From an uncultured Prochlorococcus sp. (GTDB taxonomy: Bacteria > Cyanobacteriota > Cyanobacteriia > PCC-6307 > Cyanobiaceae): a DNA stretch of 33,148 nucleotides. The position numbers and the translations under genes were made by a program. The notes below the pieces were generated by a model that was not told the origin of the DNA, searched no databases, and was given only the letters and a program-made list of their open reading frames with translations. Of this stretch, positions 16,557-25,156 are shown one piece after another (position 1 is the stretch's first letter; each line of letters begins with the position of its first letter). The stretch is taken from assembly GCA_902606505.1 (NCBI GenBank), contig CACLGU010000017.1, positions 1 through 33,148 on the forward strand, given 5' to 3'.

Positions 16557-18860
16557 TTAATCCAAAGATAAAGCATTAATTACAACTGTAATAGAGCTAA
16601 TAGCCATTAATAATGCTGCTATTGAGGGAGTAAGAAGAATACCGTATTTAGGGAATAAAATGCCGGCGGCTAAAGGAATAGCTAGTAAGTTATAGCCAAA
16701 AGCCCATGTTAGGTTTTGCTTTATTTTTCTTATAGTTTTTTTTGCAAGATTTAAGGCGTAGGGTAATCCATTTAGTTGATCTCCCATTAATACTACATCT
16801 GCATTTGCCTTGGCTATTTGAGTGCCTGATCCTACCGCAATTCCTAAGTCTGAGGATGCTAAGGCTGGTACATCATTAATACCATCACCAATCATTGCCA
16901 CTTTATTATTGATTTTTAAATTTTCTATAGTCTTTAGCTTCATTTCAGGAAGAAGATCCCATTTTACTTCTTTTTCTTTACAACCAATTTTTTTTGCTAA
17001 AGCTAAAACTGTTTGTTTTCTATCGCCACTTAAAATGTTAATTTTGAATTTGTTTTCTCTCAAATTTTGAACTGTTTTAATTGAATCATCTCTGAGTAAA
17101 TCTCCGAGCAAAATAAAGCCTAATAACTTATCTTTGATACTTACTCCAATGATAGAGTTCGTTTTTGTTTCTTCATTTTCAATGACTTTGTTCGCATCAC
17201 TATCAATAATTATTCCTTTGCTTAGTAGCCATTCAATATTTCCAATATTAATAAGTCCATCAATTGATTCAAGTTCTCCTGAAATACCTCGACCTGAATG
17301 AGTAAAAATTTTTTTTATTGGAAATAAACTTAAATTTTGTTTTTTTGCTTCTTGAATTAAGGCATCTGCGATTGGATGTCTACTTTCCTTTTCTAAACTG
17401 GCAGCTATTTTTAATAAAAATGAATGATCATCATTATTTTTGTAATCAACAATGAAAGGCTTACCTTTTGTTAAAGTACCCGTCTTGTCAAAAATAATAT
17501 GATTAATTTTTGAAGCCATCTCTATTTTATCCCCGCCTTTAAATAAAACCCCTTTTTTTGCTGCTTTACCTGATGCGACAGTGATTACAGTTGGAGTGGC
17601 TAAACCTAATGCGCAAGGACAAGCTATCACTAAAACGGCAATTGACAATTGAATTGCTAAACTCAGGAAATTTTCAGCATTACTACCAAGCGAACTATGA
17701 AGTGTATGGCTTGAGTGAGTGATTAATTCATTATTGTGACTTAATAAATCAGGCCATATGTTTCTTGCCCCCTTCCACCAAAAGAGGAAAGTTAAAGTAG
17801 CAAAAATAAGTACAAAGTAAGTAAATTTACCTGCAATTTCATCAGCAATGCTTTGAATGTGAGGTTTTCTAGAGTTTACAGACTCAATAAGATTTACTAG
17901 TTTTGCAAGAGAAGAATCTCCTCCGACCTTTTGTACTTTAAGTCTAAGAGTTGAATTAAGATTTAAAGACCCACTAGATAGATTTTCACCTTCTTTTACT
18001 TCTATAGGTTTGGATTCTCCAGTAATGTGTGAAACATCAACATATGAATTACCTCGGGTAACAATGCAGTCAGCAGGTACTCTGTCTCCTGCTAAAACTT
18101 GAATCTCTTGATCAGGTCTTAAAGTGTTAACTCTTATTGACTTTATTTGATTATCTTCTGTGTAGATATTAGCCATTTCAGGTTGAAGATCTAATAATTC
18201 TCCAATGGATGAACCAGTTTGATATCTTGCTCTTTCTTCTAAGTAACGCCCAATCAGTATGAAGCCTAACAGCATAACTGGTTCATTAAAAAAACAAGGA
18301 AAACCAGTGGCAGGAAATATTAAGGATAGAAGACTTGTTGTATATGCGCTAATTACTCCAAGAGCTACTAAAGAATCCATATCGGGATGGTTCTTAATAA
18401 ATGATTTAAATCCATTAATAATTATTCCTCTGCCTGGAAATAATAGAGCTAAGGTTGCTAATGAAGCGTGAAAAAAAATATTACCTAATATTGGAAAATT
18501 TATATATCTTCCTTCTGCCAGATGGCCTAATCCTGAAAATAATAAAAGTAATAGGGCAAAAGTTAATTTTTTCCATTGATTATTCCACTTCTTTTTTTTT
18601 TCTAATTCTGCTTTATTTATTTTTTTTGAAAAATCATTTATGTAAATCTTTGATGGGAAACCATTTTCTTTAAGATTTTCGAGAACTGATTCTATTTCTA
18701 TATGTTTCTGGGTAATTTCAAAATAAGCACTTTCAGTAAGCAAGTTAACAGAAACATTTTTAATACCATCTGAATTATTCAATATTTTTTCAACAGTACT
18801 AACACAACCTCCGCACTTCATTCCTGTAACGTTTAGTTGAATGCTCTCCATATTTTTCAC
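16557..18860 (-). CDS. Copper-transporting P1B-type ATPase (CtaA/PacS type)
   Basis: This is a 767-residue membrane pump. An N-terminal heavy-metal domain carries MKCGGC (Cys16, Cys19). About eight membrane spans follow. The actuator motif TGES is at 280-283, the intramembrane metal site CPC at 414-416, the phosphorylation site DKTGT at 458-462, and the hinge GDGINDVPAL is near the end. The CPC motif and the N-terminal CxxC point to Cu(I). It could deliver copper to plastocyanin and cytochrome oxidase in the thylakoid, or export it; which one cannot be decided here. The loop just before the CPC helix (about 365-395) is rich in His and Ser. ATG at 18851 is an alternative start. tmk and holB follow directly. 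Confidence 0.93.
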   Translation of the reverse strand: MKNMESIQLNVTGMKCGGCVSTVEKILNNSDGIKNVSVNLLTESAYFEITQKHIEIESVLENLKENGFPSKIYINDFSKKINKAELEKKKKWNNQWKKLTFALLLLLFSGLGHLAEGRYINFPILGNIFFHASLATLALLFPGRGIIINGFKSFIKNHPDMDSLVALGVISAYTTSLLSLIFPATGFPCFFNEPVMLLGFILIGRYLEERARYQTGSSIGELLDLQPEMANIYTEDNQIKSIRVNTLRPDQEIQVLAGDRVPADCIVTRGNSYVDVSHITGESKPIEVKEGENLSSGSLNLNSTLRLKVQKVGGDSSLAKLVNLIESVNSRKPHIQSIADEIAGKFTYFVLIFATLTFLFWWKGARNIWPDLLSHNNELITHSSHTLHSSLGSNAENFLSLAIQLSIAVLVIACPCALGLATPTVITVASGKAAKKGVLFKGGDKIEMASKINHIIFDKTGTLTKGKPFIVDYKNNDDHSFLLKIAASLEKESRHPIADALIQEAKKQNLSLFPIKKIFTHSGRGISGELESIDGLINIGNIEWLLSKGIIIDSDANKVIENEETKTNSIIGVSIKDKLLGFILLGDLLRDDSIKTVQNLRENKFKINILSGDRKQTVLALAKKIGCKEKEVKWDLLPEMKLKTIENLKINNKVAMIGDGINDVPALASSDLGIAVGSGTQIAKANADVVLMGDQLNGLPYALNLAKKTIRKIKQNLTWAFGYNLLAIPLAAGILFPKYGILLTPSIAALLMAISSITVVINALSLD

Positions 18861-18972
18861 GATAGAAGTAAATTAATGCTTTACTTTATATTTAATTATA
18901 ATAATAAATGTAATAGACTTTTTAAATAGTTATTTTTTAAATTACTATATTAATTTTATTAAATTTTGAGTA

Positions 18973-19494
18973 GTGCCTAGTAATCAAAACAGAGACAATT
19001 TTATTGATAAAGCTTTTACTGTAATTGCTGAATCTATTGTAAAAATTATGCCTATAGCTGAGAAAGAAAAAAAGGCATATATTTATTATAGAGATGGCTT
19101 GGCTGCACAAAATAATGGGGATTATTCGGAGGCATTAGAGTATTACAAAGAGAGCTTACTGCTTGAAGAAAATAAAATTGATAGGGGTGAGACTTTAAAA
19201 AATATGGCAATTATATATATGAGTAACGGTGAAGAGGATTTGTCTATTGAAACTTATGAAAAAGCATTAGTTGAAAACCCCAAACAGCCATCATGCTTGA
19301 AAAATATAGGTTTAATTTATGAAAAAAGGGGTAGATATGCTGAGCAAAATGGTGATTTAGATCAAAGAGATATTTGGTTTGATAAAGCTGCTGAAGTCTG
19401 GTCTAAAGCAGTGAGACTTTATCCAGGTGGGTATCTAGATATTGAGAATTGGTTGAAAAACTCAGGCAGAAGCTCAATTGATATGTACCTTTGA
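18973..19494 (+). CDS. ycf3: Photosystem I assembly protein Ycf3
   Basis: Ycf3 is a TPR chaperone attached to the thylakoid and needed to assemble photosystem I. The 173-residue protein has the N-terminal block [23 protein letters not shown] repeats follow: [40 protein letters not shown] and [20 protein letters not shown]. The conserved ending is [13 protein letters not shown]. The start is GTG at 18973, with no good ATG nearby. The gene is divergent from the copper ATPase (112 bp between) and convergent with radA (5 bp). Confidence 0.94.
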   Translation: MPSNQNRDNFIDKAFTVIAESIVKIMPIAEKEKKAYIYYRDGLAAQNNGDYSEALEYYKESLLLEENKIDRGETLKNMAIIYMSNGEEDLSIETYEKALVENPKQPSCLKNIGLIYEKRGRYAEQNGDLDQRDIWFDKAAEVWSKAVRLYPGGYLDIENWLKNSGRSSIDMYL

Positions 19495-19499
19495 TTTTT

Positions 19500-20852
19500 T
19501 TATTTTGATAAAGAATAATCAACTGCTTCTTTAATATTGGATATCTCTTTGATATTTATTAAATTTTGAAAATTATTATTCAGTTCCTCCTCTAATTTTG
19601 GCACTACGATATTTTTGATCCCTAGTCTTATAGCTTCTTCTATCTTTGTCCGAAGGTTATTGGATTTTCTAACCTGACCGCTCAAACCTAATTCCCCAAT
19701 AAAGGAGCTATTAGCCAAAGGAGGAATATTTTTCAGACTTGATAAAATTGATATTGCTACACCTAAGTCAGATGACGGATCATTAATCTCAAAACCCCCA
19801 CCAGTAGCTATATAACAATCAAATTCAGATAATTTTATACCAACGTGTTTTTCAATAACAGCTAGAATTTGATGTAATCGATTGATGCTAATTCCAGTTG
19901 TAGTTCGTCTTGGATTACTGTAGAAAGTTTTATTTACTAGTGCTTGTATATCAACTGCTAATGGTCGCGTACCTTCATTAGTAATCGTAGTTGTTACACC
20001 TGAAATATTTTCTTTATTTGTAAATATTGAACTTGGGTTTTTTATCTCTCGTAAGCCCTTTTCAAGCATTTCAAAAATTCCAATTTCAAAGGTTGATCCA
20101 AATCGATTTTTTATACTTCTTAGTAATCTATGTGAGGAAATATTATCCCCTTCAAAGTTTATTACTGTATCAACTAAATGCTCGAGAGTTTTAGGACCAG
20201 CTAAAGCACCATCTTTGGTTACATGACCAATTATTAAAAGGGCAATATTATTGTCTTTGGCAAGATTTTGCAATTCAGATGAACATGCTCTAACTTGAGA
20301 GACTGATCCTGGGGAACTTTCCATTTCATTATTATGGATGGCTTGAATACTATCAATAATTGCGAAACTTGGATTTAAACGTTTGATTTCTTCAATAATT
20401 AGAGATAAATTGGTTTCTGCAAAAATATTTAAATCAATACTACTTTGCTTTAATCTTTCCCATCTAATTTTTACTTGTTCTAGAGATTCTTCTGCAGTTA
20501 TATATAAAACTTTCTCATTGAGAGATATTTTTCCTGCTGATTGAAGAACTATTGTGCTTTTACCTATGCCTGGTTCTCCTCCAAGTAAAACAACAGATCC
20601 AGGTACGATTCCACCTCCAAGCACTCGATCAAATTCCCTAAAACCACTTGTAAATCTTGATATTTTTTTTGATGAAATCTCGTTAAATGGTATAGATTTT
20701 TTACTATTTTTTATTTCTTGATATTTAGATCTCTCACTTTTTATTTCTTCAACAATGGAATTCCATGAGTTGCAATTCAAGCATCTACCGAAATATTGAG
20801 AAGTTTCAGATCCGCAATTCTGACAAATAAAAGTAGATAATTTGCTAGACAT
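19500..20852 (-). CDS. radA: DNA repair protein RadA
   Basis: RadA (Sms) is a hexameric helicase that aids branch migration in recombinational repair. The 450-residue protein has a zinc finger with Cys10, Cys13, Cys24 and Cys27. The RecA-like core has Walker A GGEPGIGKST (about 91-100) and the RadA-specific KNRFG (248-252). The C-terminal Lon-protease-like domain includes DLGVAISILSS and GELGLSGQVR. Length and order are standard. It is divergent from rpaB across about 107 bp. Confidence 0.95.
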   Translation of the reverse strand: MSSKLSTFICQNCGSETSQYFGRCLNCNSWNSIVEEIKSERSKYQEIKNSKKSIPFNEISSKKISRFTSGFREFDRVLGGGIVPGSVVLLGGEPGIGKSTIVLQSAGKISLNEKVLYITAEESLEQVKIRWERLKQSSIDLNIFAETNLSLIIEEIKRLNPSFAIIDSIQAIHNNEMESSPGSVSQVRACSSELQNLAKDNNIALLIIGHVTKDGALAGPKTLEHLVDTVINFEGDNISSHRLLRSIKNRFGSTFEIGIFEMLEKGLREIKNPSSIFTNKENISGVTTTITNEGTRPLAVDIQALVNKTFYSNPRRTTTGISINRLHQILAVIEKHVGIKLSEFDCYIATGGGFEINDPSSDLGVAISILSSLKNIPPLANSSFIGELGLSGQVRKSNNLRTKIEEAIRLGIKNIVVPKLEEELNNNFQNLINIKEISNIKEAVDYSLSK

Positions 20853-20959
20853 TTAGTTTTTGAATCAAGTATTAGAACTAGAATGTTTGGGATATTGCCC
20901 CTCTACAAGTTAGATTAGGATAATAATTAATTCTCTTACTGATTAGCTAATAGAAACAA

Positions 20960-21706
20960 ATGGCTCTATCTAGTCAAACTAAAGAAACAATTCTTGTCGC
21001 AGATGACGAGGCAAGTATTAGAAGAATTTTGGAGACGCGCCTCTCCATGATTGGTTACAAAGTAGTAACTGCAAGTGATGGTAAAGAGGCACTAAAGTTA
21101 TTTAAGGATTATGAGCCTGATTTAGTTGTACTTGACGTTATGATGCCAAAATTAGATGGCTATGGAGTTTGTCAAGAATTAAGGAAAGATTCTGATGTTC
21201 CAATTGTTATGTTAACTGCGTTAGGAGATGTTGCAGACAGGATAACAGGTTTAGAATTAGGAGCTGATGATTATGTTGTTAAACCATTTAGTCCTAAGGA
21301 ATTAGAAGCTAGAATTAGATGTGTTCTAAGAAGAATTGACAAAGAACAAATTCCTGGAATGCCTAATTCAGGATTAATTTTAGTTACTGATATAAAAATT
21401 GATACAAATCGAAGACAAGTTTTTAAAAGTGATGAGAGAATTAGATTAACCGGTATGGAATTTAGTCTTTTAGAGCTTTTGGTAAGTAGGTCAGGCGAGC
21501 CGTTTAGTAGAGGAGAAATTCTGAAGGAAGTTTGGGGATATACACCTGAGAGACACGTTGATACAAGAGTAGTCGATGTTCATATATCAAGATTAAGATC
21601 AAAACTGGAAGCTGATCCAGCCAATCCTGAATTGATATTAACTGCAAGGGGCACAGGATATCTTTTTCAAAGAATTGTAGATATTACTCCTTTTGACGGT
21701 AAATAA
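20960..21706 (+). CDS. rpaB: Response regulator RpaB (Ycf27)
   Basis: RpaB is the essential OmpR-type regulator that controls high-light genes and photosystem-antenna balance, paired with the Hik33/NblS kinase. The receiver domain has VADDEASIRR, phospho-acceptor Asp59 in VVLDVMMP and Lys108 in VVKPF. The winged helix has [40 protein letters not shown] and TARGTGYLF. The 248-residue length is typical. The TAA stop is followed at once by the plsX ATG, so RpaB and lipid synthesis genes are probably on one transcript. Confidence 0.94.
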   Translation: MALSSQTKETILVADDEASIRRILETRLSMIGYKVVTASDGKEALKLFKDYEPDLVVLDVMMPKLDGYGVCQELRKDSDVPIVMLTALGDVADRITGLELGADDYVVKPFSPKELEARIRCVLRRIDKEQIPGMPNSGLILVTDIKIDTNRRQVFKSDERIRLTGMEFSLLELLVSRSGEPFSRGEILKEVWGYTPERHVDTRVVDVHISRLRSKLEADPANPELILTARGTGYLFQRIVDITPFDGK

Positions 21707-23179
21707 ATGGGTAAAGAAAGTGTACAAAAAATTAATAAGCCCAGAGCTATCAGAAGATTAGTTATCTGGTACAAAAGAAACTCGGCTGTAACTTCAATAG
21801 TAGATACTGCTGCTAGTTCTGCGGTAACGGCTAGTAATGTGGCGGGTAACGTAGTTTCTAGTGCTGGTTCTGTCGTTAACACAGCTAGTAATGTGGCGGG
21901 TAATGTAGTTTCTAGTGCTGGTTCTGTCGTTAACACAGCTAGTAATGTCGCGAGTAATGTTGCAGGTAATGTTGCAGGTAACGTAGTTTCAAGCGCTGAA
22001 TCTGTTGTGAATACTGCAAGTAGTGTTGTTTCAAATGCTAGCTCAATAGCTAAAAATACATTACAGCCATTAGTTTTTGACCCATTAAAAAGATTACAAA
22101 ATAACGATAATATTTTAGATAGGGTAGAGGAATCTCAATCTAAAAGAATTTGGATCGCTGTTGATGGTATGGGTGGAGATTATGCTCCTGGTCCAATTCT
22201 TGAGGGTTGCCTTGAAGCAATAAGTAGATTTCCAATAAATATAAAATTCGTCGGCAAAATTGAAACAGTTAAAGATGCAGCAGAAAAAACAGGTTTAGCA
22301 GAATTATTAGAAAATGAAATTGATAATAACCGTCTTGAATTAATTGATAGTGGAGATCCTATTGGGATGAATGAAGAAGCTACTGCAGTTAGAAAAAGGA
22401 AAAATGCAAGTATAAACGTTGCAATGGATTTAGTGAGAAATAATAAAGCTGAAGCTGTTTATTCAGCGGGTAATTCAGGCGCCATGATGGCTTCTGCCAT
22501 ATTTAGAATTGGGCGATTGAAAGGGATTGATAGACCAGCTATAGGAGCACTATTTCCAACAAGGGATCAAACTCGCCCAGTATTAGTTTTAGATGTTGGT
22601 GCAAATACTGATTGTAAGCCATCTTATCTGCATCAATTTGCTCTTCTAGGTAATATTTATGCAAAAGATGTCTTACAAGTAAAAAAACCAAGAATTGGCC
22701 TTCTAAATATCGGAGAAGAAGAATGCAAAGGTAATGATTTATCCCTAAGAACATTTGAATTATTATCCTCTGAAAAAAGTTTTTATTTTGGAGGTAATTG
22801 TGAAGGGAGAGATGTATTATCAGGTAATTTTGACGTAGTAGTTTGTGACGGATTTACTGGAAATATATTATTGAAATTTCTTGAATCTGTGGGAGGAGTT
22901 TTATTAGATATTTTGAGATCTGAGCTACCCCGTGGAAGGCGGGGGAAAGTTGGTTCAGCTTTTTTAAAAAGTAATCTACTCAGAATTAAGAAAAGGCTAG
23001 ATCATGCCGAACATGGCGGAGCTTTATTACTTGGGGTGAATGGTATTTGCGTTATTGGGCATGGAAGTAGCAAATCTTTATCAGTAGTTAGTGCTCTTCG
23101 CTTGGCACACTCCGCAGTGAATCATGGTGTTATGGAAAATCTAAATCAACTGCAAAAGCTTCAAGTTTTAAATTCATAA
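21707..23179 (+). CDS. plsX: Phosphate acyltransferase PlsX with a repetitive N-terminal extension
   Basis: PlsX makes acyl-phosphate from acyl-ACP for phospholipid synthesis. The core (about 147-490) begins RIWIAVDGMGGDYAPGPILE and contains YSAGNSGAMMASA, VLDVGANTDCKP, CDGFTGNILLK and GLLNIGEEE; its size is normal. Residues 1-146 are extra. They comprise a basic opening (RAIRRLVIWYKRN), then residues 34-115 composed almost wholly of Ala, Ser, Val, Asn, Gly and Thr with one charge (Glu98), then a linker. Residues 42-103 are 18-residue repeats. The extension is in frame, and the gene abuts the rpaB stop (TAA then ATG). An extended PlsX occurs in relatives as far as I recall, but the exact repeat number here is notable. 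Confidence 0.93.
   Translation: MGKESVQKINKPRAIRRLVIWYKRNSAVTSIVDTAASSAVTASNVAGNVVSSAGSVVNTASNVAGNVVSSAGSVVNTASNVASNVAGNVAGNVVSSAESVVNTASSVVSNASSIAKNTLQPLVFDPLKRLQNNDNILDRVEESQSKRIWIAVDGMGGDYAPGPILEGCLEAISRFPINIKFVGKIETVKDAAEKTGLAELLENEIDNNRLELIDSGDPIGMNEEATAVRKRKNASINVAMDLVRNNKAEAVYSAGNSGAMMASAIFRIGRLKGIDRPAIGALFPTRDQTRPVLVLDVGANTDCKPSYLHQFALLGNIYAKDVLQVKKPRIGLLNIGEEECKGNDLSLRTFELLSSEKSFYFGGNCEGRDVLSGNFDVVVCDGFTGNILLKFLESVGGVLLDILRSELPRGRRGKVGSAFLKSNLLRIKKRLDHAEHGGALLLGVNGICVIGHGSSKSLSVVSALRLAHSAVNHGVMENLNQLQKLQVLNS
21830..22015 (+). repeat. 54-bp in-frame tandem repeat inside plsX
   Basis: Unit 1 is 21830-21883 and unit 2 is 21884-21937, differing at one base (GGTAAC versus GGTAAT). Unit 3 (21938-22015) is diverged and 24 bp longer because the SNVA/GNVA segment is itself repeated. 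Each unit codes 18 residues (ASNVAGNVVSSAGSVVNT). The near identity suggests recent duplication and possible length variation between strains. Confidence 0.93.
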
Positions 23180-23186
23180 AACATAT

Positions 23187-23210
23187 TGAGTCAAATTTAT
23201 GTTTGACTTA
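23187..23210 (+). other. Short hairpin between plsX and fabH
   Basis: TGAGTCAAA (23187-23195) and TTTGACTTA (23202-23210) form a 9-bp stem with one G-T pair and a 6-base loop. No T-run follows, so it is not a standard terminator. It could be a processing or attenuation element within the operon, or chance. Confidence 0.3.
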
Positions 23211-23232
23211 TATAAGTAATTAAAAAACTCTT

Positions 23233-24240
23233 TTGGAAGGAATAGATTTTAATCAGATTGGAGTATCATTCAAGGGAAGCGGAAGTTATGTACCTGATCA
23301 AATACTAACTAATCAAAAAATTAGTCAAAAGGTTGATACAAGCAATGAATGGATAAAAACTAGAACAGGCATTTCTGAGAGAAGAATCTCTAACTTAGGA
23401 GATAATGTTAATGAGATGGGTTATAAGGCGGCACTATCTGCTATAGAAATGGCTAATTGGGATGTTAAAACAATTGATTTGATTGTTTTAGCTACTTCTA
23501 CTCCGCATGATTTATTTGGATCAGCGCCATCTATTCAAGCTAAATTGGGGGCAGCTAATGCTGTAGCTTTCGATTTAACTGCAGCATGTAGTGGTTTCTT
23601 ATTTGCCTTAATTACAGCCTCAAAATTTTTGAAAGGTGGTGGTTTTAAAAGGGCTATTGTTATAGGAGCAGATCAACTATCAAGCTTTGTCGATTGGAAT
23701 GATAGAAGAAGTTGTATTCTCTTTGGAGATGGTGCAGGTGCATTAGCAATTGAAGCCACTAATCAATTTGATAATTTAATTGGTTTTGATATGAGAACTG
23801 ATGGAGAAAGGGGTTCTTTTCTTAATCTTCCATCAAAAAATAATAAGGATTTAATAATTGATAATATTGATTTTTTAAGTGGAGCTTTTTCTCCAATTCA
23901 GATGAATGGTCAGGAAGTATATAAATTTGCAGTTAGAGAAGTTCCGATAATTCTTGAAAAGTTGTTTAATAAAATGAACTATACTTCCGATGAAGTTGAT
24001 TGGCTTGTATTGCATCAAGCTAATCAAAGGATATTGGACTCTGTAGGAGACAGGTTAAAAATCCCTGGAGAAAAAATTCTTAGCAATTTAGAAAAATACG
24101 GGAATACTTCAGCAGCAACAATTCCACTAGTGATAGATGAGGCTATTAGAAGTAATAGAATTAAACAAAATGATATTATTGCTACCAGTGGTTTTGGTGC
24201 TGGGTTAAGTTGGGGTGCAGCCCTAATTAAATGGGGTTAA
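23233..24240 (+). CDS. fabH: 3-oxoacyl-ACP synthase III
   Basis: FabH condenses acetyl-CoA with malonyl-ACP to start fatty acid synthesis. The 335-residue thiolase-fold protein has catalytic Cys119 (FDLTAACSGFLFAL), His261 (LVLHQANQRI) and Asn291 (YGNTSAATIP). The end ATSGFGAGLSWGAALIKW is typical. The start is TTG at 23233, since no ATG lies near the family's usual N-terminus (FNQIGVSFKGSGSYVP). A GGAAGG lies just after the TTG rather than before it, so the true start could be slightly downstream. It sits between plsX and fabD. Confidence 0.94.
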   Translation: MEGIDFNQIGVSFKGSGSYVPDQILTNQKISQKVDTSNEWIKTRTGISERRISNLGDNVNEMGYKAALSAIEMANWDVKTIDLIVLATSTPHDLFGSAPSIQAKLGAANAVAFDLTAACSGFLFALITASKFLKGGGFKRAIVIGADQLSSFVDWNDRRSCILFGDGAGALAIEATNQFDNLIGFDMRTDGERGSFLNLPSKNNKDLIIDNIDFLSGAFSPIQMNGQEVYKFAVREVPIILEKLFNKMNYTSDEVDWLVLHQANQRILDSVGDRLKIPGEKILSNLEKYGNTSAATIPLVIDEAIRSNRIKQNDIIATSGFGAGLSWGAALIKWG

Positions 24241-24253
24241 AAAAAGGAGCATT

Positions 24254-25150
24254 ATGACAGTTGCATGGTTATTCCCTGGACAGGGTTCGCAAAAAATTGG
24301 AATGGCAAAACAAATTGAAAATTTGCCAAATACAAAAGAGAGATTTAGTTATGCATCTGATATATTTGAGAGAAATTTATTTGAAATTTGTGAGTTAAAT
24401 ACTGAACCAACAAATCCTCTTATTGATTTAAATAACACAAGCAATACACAAATATGTCTTTTTTTGGTTGAATCAATTTTATTAGATGCCTTGAAAAGTA
24501 AAGGTTTTAAACCAACTTATGTTGCTGGGCATAGTTTAGGAGAAATCACTGCACTATATTGTGCGGATGTTTTTTCATTCGAAGATTGTGTTTCTCTAAT
24601 AAAAGAAAGGTCTCAATTAATGGTAAATGCTGGGAAAGGATCTATGGCAGCAGTAATTGGTTTTGATAGAAATCAACTTGATCTATTAGTACAAAAAATT
24701 GATGACATTGTAATTGCTAATGATAATAGCTCTTCCCAAGTTGTCTTATCGGGATCTGCTGAAGCATTAGATGATTTATCGAGAGAAATTTCTTGTAAAA
24801 GATTCTTGAAATTAAATGTTTCAGGTGCATTTCATTCCCCATTTATGAATGAATCTTCATCAAAATTTTCTGAGTATTTAAAACAGATTCAATTTAAAAA
24901 ACCCTCTTTCCCAGTCATAAGTAATTGTGAACCTTCACTTTGTAGTGATGCAAACGAGCTTAAAATTAGATTAGAAAAGCAAATGTGTAATGGAGTGAGG
25001 TGGCGAGAAACTATGGATTTAATGGCACAAGATAGTGATCTACATATTGTTGAAATTGGCCCTTCTAATGTACTAAGCGGTTTAGGAAAAAGACATCTGA
25101 AAGGTGTAAAAATTTCTCAAGTTTCATCATCTGATCAAATATCTTATTAA
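24254..25150 (+). CDS. fabD: Malonyl-CoA:ACP transacylase
   Basis: FabD loads malonyl groups onto acyl carrier protein. The 298-residue protein has WLFPGQGSQ near the start, the nucleophile Ser94 in AGHSLGE, and His194 in GAFHSPFM. RWRETMDLM and HIVEIGPSNVLSGLGK are also typical. A clear AGGAG (24245-24249) precedes the ATG by four bases, and the gap to fabH is 13 bp. Confidence 0.95.
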   Translation: MTVAWLFPGQGSQKIGMAKQIENLPNTKERFSYASDIFERNLFEICELNTEPTNPLIDLNNTSNTQICLFLVESILLDALKSKGFKPTYVAGHSLGEITALYCADVFSFEDCVSLIKERSQLMVNAGKGSMAAVIGFDRNQLDLLVQKIDDIVIANDNSSSQVVLSGSAEALDDLSREISCKRFLKLNVSGAFHSPFMNESSSKFSEYLKQIQFKKPSFPVISNCEPSLCSDANELKIRLEKQMCNGVRWRETMDLMAQDSDLHIVEIGPSNVLSGLGKRHLKGVKISQVSSSDQISY

Positions 25151-25156
25151 TTTTGT

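Noticed and set aside
21667..21936. Minus-strand frame with repeated ALETTLPATLLAV-type units
   Set aside because: It is the antisense image of the plsX tandem repeat; the plus-strand frame continues into the PlsX core, so this is a shadow.
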